The position numbers and the translations under genes were made by a program. Positions 1 to 11,658 of a stretch of 64,000 nt of DNA are shown here, in pieces (the first letter of the stretch is position 1; every line of letters begins with the position of its first letter). Below the pieces are notes generated by a model. It saw nothing but the letters and a program-made list of their open reading frames with translations, was not told the origin of the DNA and did no database searches. This DNA is from Serratia ureilytica (GTDB taxonomy: Bacteria; Pseudomonadota; Gammaproteobacteria; Enterobacterales; Enterobacteriaceae), in NCBI RefSeq assembly GCF_013375155.1, contig NZ_JABXOF010000003.1:372001-436000 (forward strand), in the 5' to 3' direction.

Positions 1-284
1 GGCCGGACATTTATTTTGTTTGCAGAATATTTCCGCCCCCATTGCGGGAGGTTAAACGTGACAGCGGCCCCCACCGCCCGCCCCGGCCGCAGAGAGAAAG
101 TGATAACGTCACCGTTGCCGGCGACGGGGTTTCTTCGCATGATATCGGTATTAATTAACCCCGCGTGCTTTCGGCGTGACGGCGCATTTTTTGCTACCGG
201 AGAGGATGATATTTGCGTCTATGCTGACGGCGCTAACTAATTAGCATTCCACTATTTTCAGTGAATGATGGCTGAATTCTTCAA

Positions 285-317
285 CCGGCGCGACTTGCTG
301 TCACGCCGGCTTTTTTT
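285..317 (+). terminator. Intrinsic terminator with no clear upstream gene
   Basis: A 9-bp stem with one mismatch (285-293 with 301-309) is followed by seven T residues, so it reads as a plus-strand rho-independent terminator. The 1-284 stretch upstream has no convincing coding region: the only open frame (16-240) has an unstructured composition and no ribosome binding site. The terminator may close a gene lying left of the window or a small RNA. Confidence 0.7.
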
Positions 318-332
318 ACATCAAAATAACAT

Positions 333-665
333 TCAGTGCACAGAGGCTTTCGACAGTAAATTAATTACCAGCACGCCGGCAATAATTAATCCCATGCCGA
401 CAATCGCCGGCCAATCCAATTTTTGCTGATAAACGAATACCGCCGCGACCGACACCAGCACGATCCCCATGCCCGACCAAATCGCATACACAATGCCCAG
501 CGGCATGCTCTTGACCACCATCGACAGCCCCCAAAACGCTACGCCGTAGCCCAGCACCACCAGCAGCGACGGCCACAGACGGGTAAAGCCCTCGGAGGCT
601 TTCAACATGGTGGTGGCGATCACTTCCGCGACTATCGCCATCGTCAAATACATAAATCCGCTCAT
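333..665 (-). CDS. ssmE: SMR-family multidrug efflux pump (EmrE/SsmE type)
   Basis: A 110-residue four-helix inner-membrane protein that should export cationic drugs and quaternary ammonium compounds in exchange for protons as an antiparallel dimer. The essential glutamate is present at E14 in the first helix (MAIVAEVIATT). The third-helix motif AIWSGMGIVL and the fourth-helix end GVLVINLLS closely follow E. coli EmrE, and the length matches the 110-residue family norm. The gene is monocistronic and divergent from nifJ. The name SsmE, used for the Serratia marcescens SMR pump, is applied by inference from genus and similarity. A SugE-type guanidinium exporter is less likely because the helix sequences follow EmrE. 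Confidence 0.9.
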   Translation of the reverse strand: MSGFMYLTMAIVAEVIATTMLKASEGFTRLWPSLLVVLGYGVAFWGLSMVVKSMPLGIVYAIWSGMGIVLVSVAAVFVYQQKLDWPAIVGMGLIIAGVLVINLLSKASVH

Positions 666-864
666 GGTTTTCTTCTGTCAGTTTACCGATGCGCAATTAT
701 GACGCGCCGGAAATAAATTGTCTTTAAACGGCGAAAACAATTTATTGAAGGACCTCAACCGGCGATGCAAATAGCGATGCCGGATACGCTTGCCGATTTA
801 TCGCCCGCCACACAAACGCGATAAAGCCGCGTTCAAACCCTCTGTTAGACTTTTTTCCATTACT

Positions 865-882
865 GCGAAAGTGCGCTTTCGC
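865..882. repeat. Short perfect inverted repeat upstream of nifJ
   Basis: A 7-bp perfect inverted repeat with a 4-base loop (865-871 and 876-882) lies about 30 bases before the nifJ start. It could be an operator or a 5' leader hairpin. E. coli ydbK is reported as a SoxS-responsive gene, but I cannot identify a clear soxbox here. Confidence 0.35.
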
Positions 883-912
883 GGCTTTGTGAGCAATGAA
901 AAGGTAATGTCG

Positions 913-4446
<3,534 letters not shown>

Positions 4447-4452
4447 CCTCCC

Positions 4453-4485
4453 TCAGGGCGCGAGCGATTCGCGCCCTGATCTTTT
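4453..4485 (+). terminator. nifJ terminator
   Basis: A perfect 11-bp stem (4453-4463 with 4469-4479) with a 5-base loop is followed by TCTTTT, seven bases after the nifJ stop codon. Confidence 0.9.
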
Positions 4486-4675
4486 ACCGTTGACGTAAGG
4501 CGTAGCAATAAAACCTGCTGGCATTCCTGCGCGCAATCCGTACCATACAGGCCTCGCGTCGGGCGCGTGGAAGCTGGATGATGAATAATGATCAAAATCG
4601 GCCGGTTGAATGGTAAACTCGCGGTCTACAACGCCATGCCCCTAGTGCCCCCCATTGAGAATGAGCACGATTTAA

Positions 4676-5614
4676 ATGTCAGAAAAGCAATCCGTTAGCC
4701 AAAAAGAGCAGTACAACCTGAACAAATTGCAAAAACGCCTGCGCCGCAACGTGGGCGAAGCGATCGCCGATTTCAATATGATTGAAGAAGGCGACCGCAT
4801 CATGGTCTGTCTGTCCGGCGGCAAAGACAGCTACACCATGCTGGAGATCCTGCGCAATCTGCAGCAGAGCGCGCCGATCAATTTCTCGCTGGTGGCGGTG
4901 AATCTCGACCAGAAACAGCCCGGCTTCCCTGAGCATATTCTGCCTGCTTACCTGGAAGGCTTGGGGGTGGAGTACAAGATCGTCGAAGAAAACACCTACA
5001 GCATCGTTAAAGACAAGATCCCGGAAGGCAAAACCACCTGTTCACTGTGCTCGCGCCTGCGCCGCGGCATTTTGTATCGCACCGCCACCGAACTGGGCGC
5101 CACCAAGATCGCGCTGGGCCACCACCGCGACGATATTCTGCAGACGCTGTTCCTCAACATGTTCTACGGCGGCAAGATGAAAGGCATGCCGCCCAAACTG
5201 ATGAGCGACGACGGCAAGCACGTGGTCATTCGCCCGCTGGCCTATTGCCGCGAAAAAGACATCGAGCGTTTCTCGATCGCCAAAGCGTTCCCGATTATTC
5301 CATGCAATCTGTGCGGCTCTCAGCCTAATTTGCAGCGCCAGGTGATCGGCGACATGCTGCGCGACTGGGACAAACGTTACCCAGGCCGGCTGGAAACCAT
5401 GTTCAGCGCCATGCAAAACGTGGTGCCTTCGCACCTGAGCGATATCAATCTGTTCGATTTCAAAGGCATTCACCACGGCAGCGCGGTGGTGGACGGCGGC
5501 GATTTGGCCTTCGATCGCGAAGACATTCCGATGCAGCCGGTCGGCTGGCAGCCGGAAGATTCGGACGACGCGGCGCCTGTGCCGGCGCGTTTGGACGTGC
5601 TGGAAATCAAATAA
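4676..5614 (+). CDS. ttcA: tRNA 2-thiocytidine biosynthesis protein TtcA
   Basis: A 312-residue cytosolic PP-loop ATPase that adenylates C32 of certain tRNAs for replacement of oxygen by sulfur, using a [4Fe-4S] cluster. The PP-loop SGGKDS is at residues 47-52, the conserved CSLC pair at C122/C125, and a further CNLC pair at C210/C213. The length and sequence match E. coli TtcA (YdaO) throughout the core. The C-terminal 50 residues are acidic and less conserved. It has its own promoter region after the nifJ terminator and its own downstream terminator, so it is monocistronic. Confidence 0.97.
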   Translation: MSEKQSVSQKEQYNLNKLQKRLRRNVGEAIADFNMIEEGDRIMVCLSGGKDSYTMLEILRNLQQSAPINFSLVAVNLDQKQPGFPEHILPAYLEGLGVEYKIVEENTYSIVKDKIPEGKTTCSLCSRLRRGILYRTATELGATKIALGHHRDDILQTLFLNMFYGGKMKGMPPKLMSDDGKHVVIRPLAYCREKDIERFSIAKAFPIIPCNLCGSQPNLQRQVIGDMLRDWDKRYPGRLETMFSAMQNVVPSHLSDINLFDFKGIHHGSAVVDGGDLAFDREDIPMQPVGWQPEDSDDAAPVPARLDVLEIK

Positions 5615-5620
5615 GTCCCC

Positions 5621-5654
5621 TCGCCGCTCGCCACCCTGCGAGCGGCGATCTTTT
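5621..5654 (+). terminator. ttcA terminator
   Basis: A perfect 11-bp GC-rich stem (5621-5631 with 5638-5648) and 6-base loop are followed by TCTTTT, seven bases after the ttcA stop. Confidence 0.9.
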
Positions 5655-5725
5655 CCCTCTCTCGACGATCTCGATCCTGTTCACAGTTTGCGCATAATTT
5701 GCTGGGCGATGCCGTTTTTACCCTA

Positions 5726-5745
5726 TACTGTGCATTTATACAGTC
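5726..5745. promoter_or_regulatory. LexA (SOS) box over the -10 of a VOC-family gene
   Basis: The site TACTGTGCATTTATACAGTC keeps the LexA core CTGT-N8-ACAG and matches 16 of 20 positions of the enterobacterial consensus. It overlaps a strong -10 candidate, TATACT at 5724-5729, and lies 16 bases upstream of the start codon at 5762. This is the classic geometry for SOS repression. The site is read directly; its function is inference. Confidence 0.75.
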
Positions 5746-5761
5746 ATATGGAGATCGCGCA

Positions 5762-6160
5762 ATGAATATCACCCCCTGCCTGTCCCACGTCTCGCTGGGC
5801 TCGAACGATTTCGTCGCCGCCGCGGCCTTTTACGATCGCACGCTGGCCGCCTTGGGTTGCCGACGGGTGCTGGAGCATCCCGGCGCGATCGGTTATGGCC
5901 GTGACTACCCGGAGTTCTGGCTGCAGGTGCCGATCGACGGCCAGCCCGCTTCACCCGGCAACGGCACGCACGTCGGTTTTTTCGCGACCAGCAAGCAGCA
6001 GGTGGATGAATTCCATCGCCAGGCGCTGCTGGCCGGCGCCGTCGATGAAGGCGCGCCCGGTTCGCGGCCGCACTACGGTGAGGCTTACTACGGCTGCTTT
6101 GTCCGTGATTTGGATGGGCACAAGATTGAAGCCAGCTTCTGGGATGAAAGCGCGGCCTGA
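5762..6160 (+). CDS. VOC-superfamily (glyoxalase/bleomycin-resistance-like) protein, probably SOS-regulated
   Basis: A 132-residue single-domain protein with the paired beta-alpha-beta-beta-beta layout of the vicinal oxygen chelate fold. Potential metal or ligand residues include H9 (CLSHVSLG), the THVGFF strand and the terminal glutamate in HKIEASFW. The start at 5762 is chosen because GGAG at 5750-5753 is spaced 8 bases ahead; an upstream in-frame ATG at 5699 lies before the -10 element. Family members include glyoxalases, dioxygenases and drug-binding proteins, and the substrate cannot be told from sequence. The LexA box directly upstream suggests DNA-damage induction, which would fit binding of a genotoxic compound, but that is inference. 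Confidence 0.85.
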   Translation: MNITPCLSHVSLGSNDFVAAAAFYDRTLAALGCRRVLEHPGAIGYGRDYPEFWLQVPIDGQPASPGNGTHVGFFATSKQQVDEFHRQALLAGAVDEGAPGSRPHYGEAYYGCFVRDLDGHKIEASFWDESAA

Positions 6161-6178
6161 GGAAGAGAGAAATCGAAT

Positions 6179-6301
6179 AAAAAAATGCCGGTGATTAAAC
6201 CGGCATTGTACGAATCAAATGTGCTATGCAGTAATTCAAAAATAAGAAAGTAAGACAATTATGGAGCGCAACGCCCATCGCTTGACGTTGCATTCACCTG
6301 C
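6179..6301 (-). ncRNA. fnrS: FnrS, anaerobically induced Hfq-dependent small RNA
   Basis: Read on the minus strand, about 123 nt begin GCAGGTGAATGCAACGTC and continue through the conserved GCGATGGGCGTTGCGCTCC block and GAATTACTGCATAGCACA, ending in a hairpin (GCCGG/CCGGC) with seven T residues at 6185-6179. This is nearly the E. coli FnrS sequence as I recall it, and the site next to zntB is the same. FnrS represses aerobic-metabolism and oxidative-stress mRNAs when oxygen is absent. The terminator stem differs from E. coli in sequence but not in form. Confidence 0.93.
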
Positions 6302-6308
6302 GAGAGAG

Positions 6309-6350
6309 ATCATGCCCCATTTCCCCCGGCTAAATGTTGATTTTGCTCAA
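6309..6350 (-). promoter_or_regulatory. FNR-activated promoter of fnrS
   Basis: The FNR box TTGATTTTGCTCAA (6337-6350) matches TTGAT-N4-ATCAA at 9 of 10 defined positions. It is centred 42.5 bases upstream of the inferred FnrS 5' end at 6301, the class II activator position. A -10 candidate CATGAT on the minus strand lies at 6314-6309. Confidence 0.85.
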
Positions 6351-6377
6351 TGTTAACCGGGTTTTCGTCATTTTCGC

Positions 6378-7361
6378 CTACAGCCAGCGGCTGCGCTTCA
6401 GCCACCAGGCGACGCCAAGCACCAACCCGACCAGCATCAGGCAAAATGCCGCGAAACCGAAGGGGTTGCCGCCGCCCGGTATGCCGCCAAGGTTGACGCC
6501 AAACAGCCCGGTCAGGAAGGTGGTCGGCAGAAATACCATCGCCAACAGCGACATGGTGTAAGTGCGGCGGTTCATCGCGTCGGCCATCACCGTGGTAATT
6601 TCGTCGGACAAGATGGCGGTGCGCGCGATGCTGCCGTCCAGATCGTCCAACCCGCGCCCCAGGCGATCCGCGATGTCCTGCATGCGGCGGCGATCGTCGT
6701 CGCTCATCCACGGCAGGCGGTCGCTGGCCAGCCGTGCGAAAACGTCACGCTGCGGCGCCATGTAACGGCGCAGCACGATAAGCTGTTTACGGATCAACGC
6801 CAGCTGGCCACGCTCCGGCACCTGCTGTTCCAGCAAGGCGTCCTCCAGATCGATAATCTTGTCGTGCAGATCCTCAATGAATTCGCTGGTGTGATCGGTC
6901 AACGCATCGGAAATCTCCACCAGCCAGTTGCCGCTGTTGGTCGGCCCGGCGCCGCTTTGCAAATCGTTCACCACCTGATCGATGGAATACACCTTGCGGT
7001 GCCGCGTGGAGATAATCAGTTTATCGGTGATGTACACGCGAATGGTGACCAACTGGTCCGGCCGTGAGTTGGCGTTAAAGTTGATGCTGCGCAGCGTGAT
7101 CATGGTGCCTTCGCCCTGGCGGCTGACGCGCGGCCGTGAGCTTTCGCCGGAGAGCGCTTCGCGCACCGAGTCCGGCAGCAGCGGCGTGGTGCTCAGCCAT
7201 TCGGCGCTGGCCGGGTGCGCGTAATCAAGATGCAGCCAGCAAGGCGCGTCGCAGGTGATCTTGTCATCCCGCTCGATCGGCGTGACGCCGCCCTTGCCAT
7301 CCAGCTGGTAGGCGTAGACCGCGTCGGCGACCTGCAGCTCGCTCCCCTCAATCACATCCAT
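6378..7361 (-). CDS. zntB: Zinc transporter ZntB (CorA family)
   Basis: A 327-residue CorA-family (2-TM-GxN) inner-membrane transporter that moves zinc. A long soluble N-terminal domain is followed by a helical stalk and two C-terminal membrane helices, with the selectivity motif GVN at 288-290 ([10 protein letters not shown]) between them. The length equals E. coli ZntB, and the gene sits beside fnrS as in E. coli. The direction of transport (export versus proton-coupled import) is debated for the family. Monocistronic; I see no obvious Zur or ZntR site upstream. Confidence 0.95.
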   Translation of the reverse strand: MDVIEGSELQVADAVYAYQLDGKGGVTPIERDDKITCDAPCWLHLDYAHPASAEWLSTTPLLPDSVREALSGESSRPRVSRQGEGTMITLRSINFNANSRPDQLVTIRVYITDKLIISTRHRKVYSIDQVVNDLQSGAGPTNSGNWLVEISDALTDHTSEFIEDLHDKIIDLEDALLEQQVPERGQLALIRKQLIVLRRYMAPQRDVFARLASDRLPWMSDDDRRRMQDIADRLGRGLDDLDGSIARTAILSDEITTVMADAMNRRTYTMSLLAMVFLPTTFLTGLFGVNLGGIPGGGNPFGFAAFCLMLVGLVLGVAWWLKRSRWL

Positions 7362-7516
7362 TCATTTATCCCCTCAGTCTTGCTTATGTTGCTGAGTCTA
7401 GCGTTAACGCCTTGGAGATCAAAGACCAAGCTGTAACGCCAGTTTTCATGTTGTCCCATAAGCGTGGTCTATACTTCTGCTGCCAGGAACGCAAGACAGC
7501 CCGAGAGGAAACTCGC

Positions 7517-8221
7517 ATGTTACAAATCAGCACCGCAGATATCTTGAAAATCGTCCTACCGACCGTCATTACGCTGTTTATCGCCGTGGTCAAAACGCCT
7601 TTTCGCATTCGGCGGGAAAACCACGATAAGCTGTTAAACCTGCTCGAATCCGTCGAGAAGCCCCAAAGCGCCCCCATACGTCTGTTGCGGTTTCGCGACT
7701 ATATCGGCAACCGCAGTGCCGGCCTTGTTGCGCTGCAGCTGCTGCTGGCATTGCCGGATAGCGTAGCGGCGCTGGAACGCTATCGTTTCACCGGTGGCCG
7801 TCAGCAAATCTTGCGCGCCACGCCCGCAGGCTTCGTTTTGCGGCCAAGCGCCAATAACGCGTTCAAGCGTTTCTTGCTTTCCTGTCGCTATTTCTTGCTG
7901 TATTTGGTGTTCGTTACGTTGCTGGTGCTGTTCCCTGCGTTGACTCAATGGGGGCTGCAGCAGTTAGGGGTATTGATTACGCCCTATTCACTCCGCTATC
8001 TGCCTAATGCGCGCATCACCGACGGCTGGCAGCTGCTGTTCCCCGGTTTATTATTTATTATCATTATGTTCAGCCTGGCATACCTGACCTTCAGGCAGCT
8101 GGCACGCGCGGGCAACCTCAGTTCGGAACGCGCCTTTTATCGCTACTATCAACGAGCGCGTGAGGAACAACGATGCCGGGAAGTCCTGAGACAACTGCGC
8201 GCTGCGCTGCGCCGAACCTGA
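7517..8221 (+). CDS. Uncharacterised inner-membrane protein
   Basis: A 234-residue protein of unknown function. Hydrophobic segments occur at about residues 7-23 (ILKIVLPTVITLFIAVV), 122-145 (FLLYLVFVTLLVLFPAL) and 180-197 (LLFPGLLFIIIMFSLAYL). A charged central domain begins FRIRRENHDKLLNLLE, and the tail is basic and rich in arginine. The start at 7517 is set by GAGAGGAA at 7503-7510, six bases upstream. Its stop precedes the next gene's start by five bases, suggesting one transcript with the secreted hydrolase downstream. I do not recognise a family. Confidence 0.8.
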   Translation: MLQISTADILKIVLPTVITLFIAVVKTPFRIRRENHDKLLNLLESVEKPQSAPIRLLRFRDYIGNRSAGLVALQLLLALPDSVAALERYRFTGGRQQILRATPAGFVLRPSANNAFKRFLLSCRYFLLYLVFVTLLVLFPALTQWGLQQLGVLITPYSLRYLPNARITDGWQLLFPGLLFIIIMFSLAYLTFRQLARAGNLSSERAFYRYYQRAREEQRCREVLRQLRAALRRT

Positions 8222-8226
8222 CGAGA

Positions 8227-9264
8227 ATGCGCCGCCTGCGTTGCATCGCAATGGCCGCCCTGCTGCTGTTCGCCCAATCGGCTCGTGCAGAGCCGGTGTT
8301 AGAACGCCTCGCCACGCCCTATCACGCGCCGACGGCGGCGGGTTCACTGCCTTATTTTGTCGCGCACGCTCACTCCCCCCAGCCGCGCACCGCGCTGGTG
8401 GTGATGCACGGCCACCCGCGCGATGTCGCCAAGACATTGCAAGCGGCGATCGACGCCGCGCAGGGAGCGGGAGACAACAGCTTGCTGGTCGCCCCGCTGT
8501 TCCAGGTGCCGGAGACGCTTGCCGCCCGCTGCCGTTCCGCCGGGCTGCCGGCGCCGCAAGAGGGGGACGCCCTGTGGCGCTGCGGCTCCTGGATCGAAGG
8601 CGGTTTGGATAATGGCGGGAAAACCGGCTCGTTCAACGCCATGGATAACCTGCTGGCCGATCTGAAACGGCGCTGGCCGTCGTTGCAGTCGATCACCGTC
8701 GCCGGTTTCTCCGCCGGCGCCCAATTCGTGCAGCATTATGTCGGCTTCGCCAACCCGCCGGACGGAGTGCGTCTGCGCTATGTCGTCGCCGATCCGGGCA
8801 GCTGGCTCTATTTTGACAACCTGCGTCCCCAGCCCCTTCACCCGGAGCTCTGTGGCAGTGAAAAAACCTGTCGCTTCCGCTGGCAAACGCTGGACGCCGG
8901 CCAGTGCCCACAGGCTAACCAGTGGAAATATGGTACGGAAGCGCTTCCCGTTCACCTGCAGCGCACCGCCGACGCAGCCCGCCGGCGTTATGCGGCGGCG
9001 GATATCACCTACCTGGCCGCAGACGGTGATACCGGCACCGCGCCGGGGGCCTACTATCGGATACTCGACAAATCCTGCGCCGCCCAGCTGCAGGGTCCCT
9101 ACCGGTTGCAGCGCGCCCTGGCCTATGCCGACTATGACCGGCGCTATCTGGCGCCGGAGAAGCCGCATCGGTTAACCCTCGTTCCCGGCTGCGGACACAA
9201 CGTCGCCTGCGTCTTTCCCGCGCCGGCGGCCAGGCAAGCGCTGTTCTCCATTAATGCAGACTAA
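8227..9264 (+). CDS. Exported alpha/beta-hydrolase-like protein
   Basis: A 345-residue protein with a Sec signal peptide (MRRLRCIAMAALLLFAQSARA, cleavage after about residue 21). The nucleophile elbow GFSAG (160-164, S162) and a late histidine in CGHN (H324) suggest a Ser-Asp-His triad. HGHP near residue 60 resembles the oxyanion strand of alpha/beta hydrolases. Several cysteines could form periplasmic disulfides. Esterase or depolymerase activity is plausible, but the substrate is unknown. An upstream in-frame ATG (8173) would bury the signal peptide and overlap the preceding gene, so 8227 is preferred. The only SD-like bases are a weak GAG. Confidence 0.8.
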   Translation: MRRLRCIAMAALLLFAQSARAEPVLERLATPYHAPTAAGSLPYFVAHAHSPQPRTALVVMHGHPRDVAKTLQAAIDAAQGAGDNSLLVAPLFQVPETLAARCRSAGLPAPQEGDALWRCGSWIEGGLDNGGKTGSFNAMDNLLADLKRRWPSLQSITVAGFSAGAQFVQHYVGFANPPDGVRLRYVVADPGSWLYFDNLRPQPLHPELCGSEKTCRFRWQTLDAGQCPQANQWKYGTEALPVHLQRTADAARRRYAAADITYLAADGDTGTAPGAYYRILDKSCAAQLQGPYRLQRALAYADYDRRYLAPEKPHRLTLVPGCGHNVACVFPAPAARQALFSINAD

Positions 9265-9344
9265 TAATAACGGCATTGAAATAAACCATTGCCGATAAAT
9301 CAGACAATATCGCCGATAAAGCGCTGGTAATGCCGTTATTATTA
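9262..9344. repeat. Perfect 16-bp inverted repeat spanning the hydrolase stop codon
   Basis: TAATAATAACGGCATT at 9262-9277 is exactly complementary to 9329-9344, with a 51-base interior. The left arm begins with the hydrolase stop codon. No T-tract follows, so this is not a classical terminator. It could be a 3'-UTR stability element or the ends of a small miniature element. Confidence 0.8.
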
Positions 9345-9458
9345 TGACTTAACATATTGCTATCAATTTTAATTCAAAATGATAATAATAAATCAACACA
9401 AAGCTGTTTCAGCGCAAATTTTAGGGGCATATACTTTTCTCACTACGAGGAGGTAGTT

Positions 9459-9707
9459 ATGTTACGCGACCATTTAAAAATAAACGCCAGCGATACGCTG
9501 GAAAAAATCAGCAATATCCATTTGCAAAACCAGGGCCAGGAAGAGATCAGTGAGTTTGTGGTGAAAAACGCCGCCGGCCTGCAAATTGGCAAGGTCTCCG
9601 TCCACGATCGTTTCAGTACCCGTCGTTCTTATCCCACCAGCTACCGCATTACTCAGACCGATATGAGTGGCCGCGTAGTGGTGGACGCCATGCGGGACTG
9701 TCTGTAA
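9459..9707 (+). CDS. Small conserved-looking protein of unknown function
   Basis: An 82-residue soluble protein preceded by a very strong Shine-Dalgarno (GAGGAGG at 9447-9453, five bases before ATG). It has no signal peptide or membrane segment. Notable are a basic stretch DRFSTRRSYPTSYR and the end MRDCL. It has its own hairpin terminator downstream. The upstream region contains AT-rich repeats (GATAATAATAA near 9380) that vaguely resemble Fur half-sites. I do not recognise a family; composition and signals support a real gene. Confidence 0.7.
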   Translation: MLRDHLKINASDTLEKISNIHLQNQGQEEISEFVVKNAAGLQIGKVSVHDRFSTRRSYPTSYRITQTDMSGRVVVDAMRDCL

Positions 9708-9751
9708 GCGTAACCGCTCTCTGAAATAGACAATATTAATGTGATGATGGC

Positions 9752-9780
9752 AACCCTGTTTATTATTAAACGGGGTTTAT
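9752..9780 (+). terminator. Terminator of the 82-residue gene
   Basis: An 11-bp stem with one T-G pair (9752-9762 with 9767-9777) is followed by a short T run about 45 bases after the stop codon. Confidence 0.7.
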
Positions 9781-9820
9781 CGCGTGGAAAAATTAATTAG
9801 CCTCGTGGTTTCGCCGTCGA

Positions 9821-9851
9821 GAAAATAACGCCCCCGCATTGCGCGGGGGCG
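9821..9851 (-). terminator. mppA terminator
   Basis: A perfect 9-bp GC stem (9829-9837 with 9843-9851) reads on the minus strand into TTATTTT, 14 bases after the mppA stop. Confidence 0.85.
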
Positions 9852-9865
9852 ATAAATAAGCCCAC

Positions 9866-11500
9866 TCAGTGTTTGATGATATACATCGTTTGGCTATAGG
9901 CCACGTCTTCCGGATTGGTGATCGGGTAGCCTTTTACCCACGGTTTGATCAGGCGGCCGTTGGTGTATTGGTATATCGGCGCGATTGGCGCCTGATCGGC
10001 AATGATCTGTTCCATCTTGTTGTAATCGGCAGTCACCGCCGCCGGGTTGGTTTCCCGCCCCGCCTGCGCCAGCAGCTTGTCGTAGTCCGCGTTCTTGAAC
10101 TTGGCGATATTGCCGCTGTGGGTGGAGGTCAGCAGCGACAGGAAGGTCGACGCCTCGTTATAGTCACCCACCCAGGAGGCGCGGATCACATCGAAATTGC
10201 CGGTATTGCGGCTGTCGATGTAAGTTTTCCACTCTTGGTTTTGCAACTTGACGTCAATCCCCAGCTTTTTCTTCCACATCGAGGCCACGGCGATGGCGAT
10301 CTTCTGGTGGCTCTCGGAAGTGTTATACAGCAGCGTCAGCTTCAGCGGGTTGTTCGGGCCGTAACCGGCCGACTGCAGCAAGGCCTTGGCCTGTGCGTCC
10401 AGCTCCGCCTGCGGCTGCTGTTGCAGCAAACTCGCCTCGGGTTTGAACCCGGCGGTGACGTCCGGCGTGAAATGATAAGCCGGTTTTTCACCGGTGCCCA
10501 ACACTTTCTCCGCGATAATCTTGCGATCGATGGCGTAGGACAAAGCCTGACGCACCCGCACGTCGTTGGTCGGCGCACGCTGGGTGTTGAACGCGTAATA
10601 ATAGGTGCCGAGCTGATCCGGGGTGTACACCTGCCCCGGGATGTCTTTCAGCAGCTTCTGATACATGTTTTTCGGGAAGGATTCGGTGATGTCGATGTCA
10701 CCCGCCAGGTAACGCTTGGTGGCGTTGGATTCCTGGTTGATCGGCACGAAGGTCACTTTGGTCAGCACGGTGCGCGCATGATCCCAGTAATGGTCGTTAG
10801 GCGTCAGCACCAGCTTCTCGTTCACCACCCGCTCCTGCAGTTTGAACGCGCCGTTGCCCACCAGATTGCCGACCTTGGTCCAGTCGTTGCCGTATTTTTC
10901 CACCACCGCCTTATTCACCGGGAACAGGCTGAAGTTGGCCGTCAGGCTGACGAAGTACGGCACCGGCTTGTCCAACTGCACCTTGAGCGTGTAGTCATCC
11001 GGCGCCGATACGCCCAAGCGATCGGCCGGCAGTTTGCCGCTGATGATCTGCTCGGCGTTCTGGATCCCCGCCAGCTGCGCGAACCAGGCGAACGGCGACA
11101 GATTTTTCGGTTCTACCAGCCGCTGCCAGCTGTAGACGAAGTCTTTTGCCGTGACAGGGTCACCGTTTGACCAACGCGCGTCTTTACGCAGATAGAAAAT
11201 ATAAGTCTGATTGTCGCTGGTCTGCCAGCGGGTGGCGACGCCGGGGATCACTTTCCCGTTGGCGTCCTGATTGACCAGCCCTTCGAACAGCTCGCGCGCC
11301 AGCTGAGCCTCCGGCAAGCCAACCGCTTTGATCGGATCGAGCGAGGCCGGTTCGTCTTTAATGTGGCGCACGATTTCCTGTTTGTCCGCCAGCGCGGTGC
11401 CCGGGGGAACCTGCGCCGCCATGGCGCTGCTCATACAGGCGCCGATCGCCGCCGCGCAGAGCGCCAAACGAAAACCCCGTTGCATTTTTTTTCCCGTCAT
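9866..11500 (-). CDS. mppA: Periplasmic murein tripeptide-binding protein MppA
   Basis: A 544-residue solute-binding protein of the OppA family that captures the murein tripeptide L-Ala-gamma-D-Glu-meso-DAP and hands it to the Opp permease. It has a signal peptide (LALCAAAIGACMSSAMA). Long blocks match E. coli MppA, for example ITESFPKNMYQKLLKDIPGQ and IYQYTNGRLIKPWVKGYP. The start at 11500 is chosen because GGGGGA lies nine bases upstream; an ATG at 11524 precedes that site. Location beside mpaA and ycjG, which process the same peptide, favours mppA over oppA. Monocistronic with its own terminator. Confidence 0.92.
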   Translation of the reverse strand: MTGKKMQRGFRLALCAAAIGACMSSAMAAQVPPGTALADKQEIVRHIKDEPASLDPIKAVGLPEAQLARELFEGLVNQDANGKVIPGVATRWQTSDNQTYIFYLRKDARWSNGDPVTAKDFVYSWQRLVEPKNLSPFAWFAQLAGIQNAEQIISGKLPADRLGVSAPDDYTLKVQLDKPVPYFVSLTANFSLFPVNKAVVEKYGNDWTKVGNLVGNGAFKLQERVVNEKLVLTPNDHYWDHARTVLTKVTFVPINQESNATKRYLAGDIDITESFPKNMYQKLLKDIPGQVYTPDQLGTYYYAFNTQRAPTNDVRVRQALSYAIDRKIIAEKVLGTGEKPAYHFTPDVTAGFKPEASLLQQQPQAELDAQAKALLQSAGYGPNNPLKLTLLYNTSESHQKIAIAVASMWKKKLGIDVKLQNQEWKTYIDSRNTGNFDVIRASWVGDYNEASTFLSLLTSTHSGNIAKFKNADYDKLLAQAGRETNPAAVTADYNKMEQIIADQAPIAPIYQYTNGRLIKPWVKGYPITNPEDVAYSQTMYIIKH

Positions 11501-11606
11501 TATGATTTGTCCCCCGTTAACCATCTGAATTTTTTATCATATAGCACAAGATCCATCCGGCCTAGAGCCCGCGGGCGAGAAGTTGCAAAAAGTGCGATTC
11601 AGGCGA

Positions 11607-11639
11607 TAAAAAACCCGTGCGGCGCAGGGCGGCACGGGT
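11607..11639 (-). terminator. Terminator of the 116-residue gene
   Basis: An 8-bp stem (11613-11620 with 11632-11639) reads on the minus strand into six T residues (11613-11608), 20 bases after the stop of the upstream gene. Confidence 0.85.
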
Positions 11640-11658
11640 GGGATTGCGGCAGCGACCG

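Noticed and set aside
16-240. 74-codon open frame at the left edge
   Set aside because: No ribosome binding site, unusual composition and no recognisable protein features.
9866-11500. oppA assignment
   Set aside because: The sequence blocks and the mpaA/ycjG context fit MppA better than OppA, and no opp permease genes follow.
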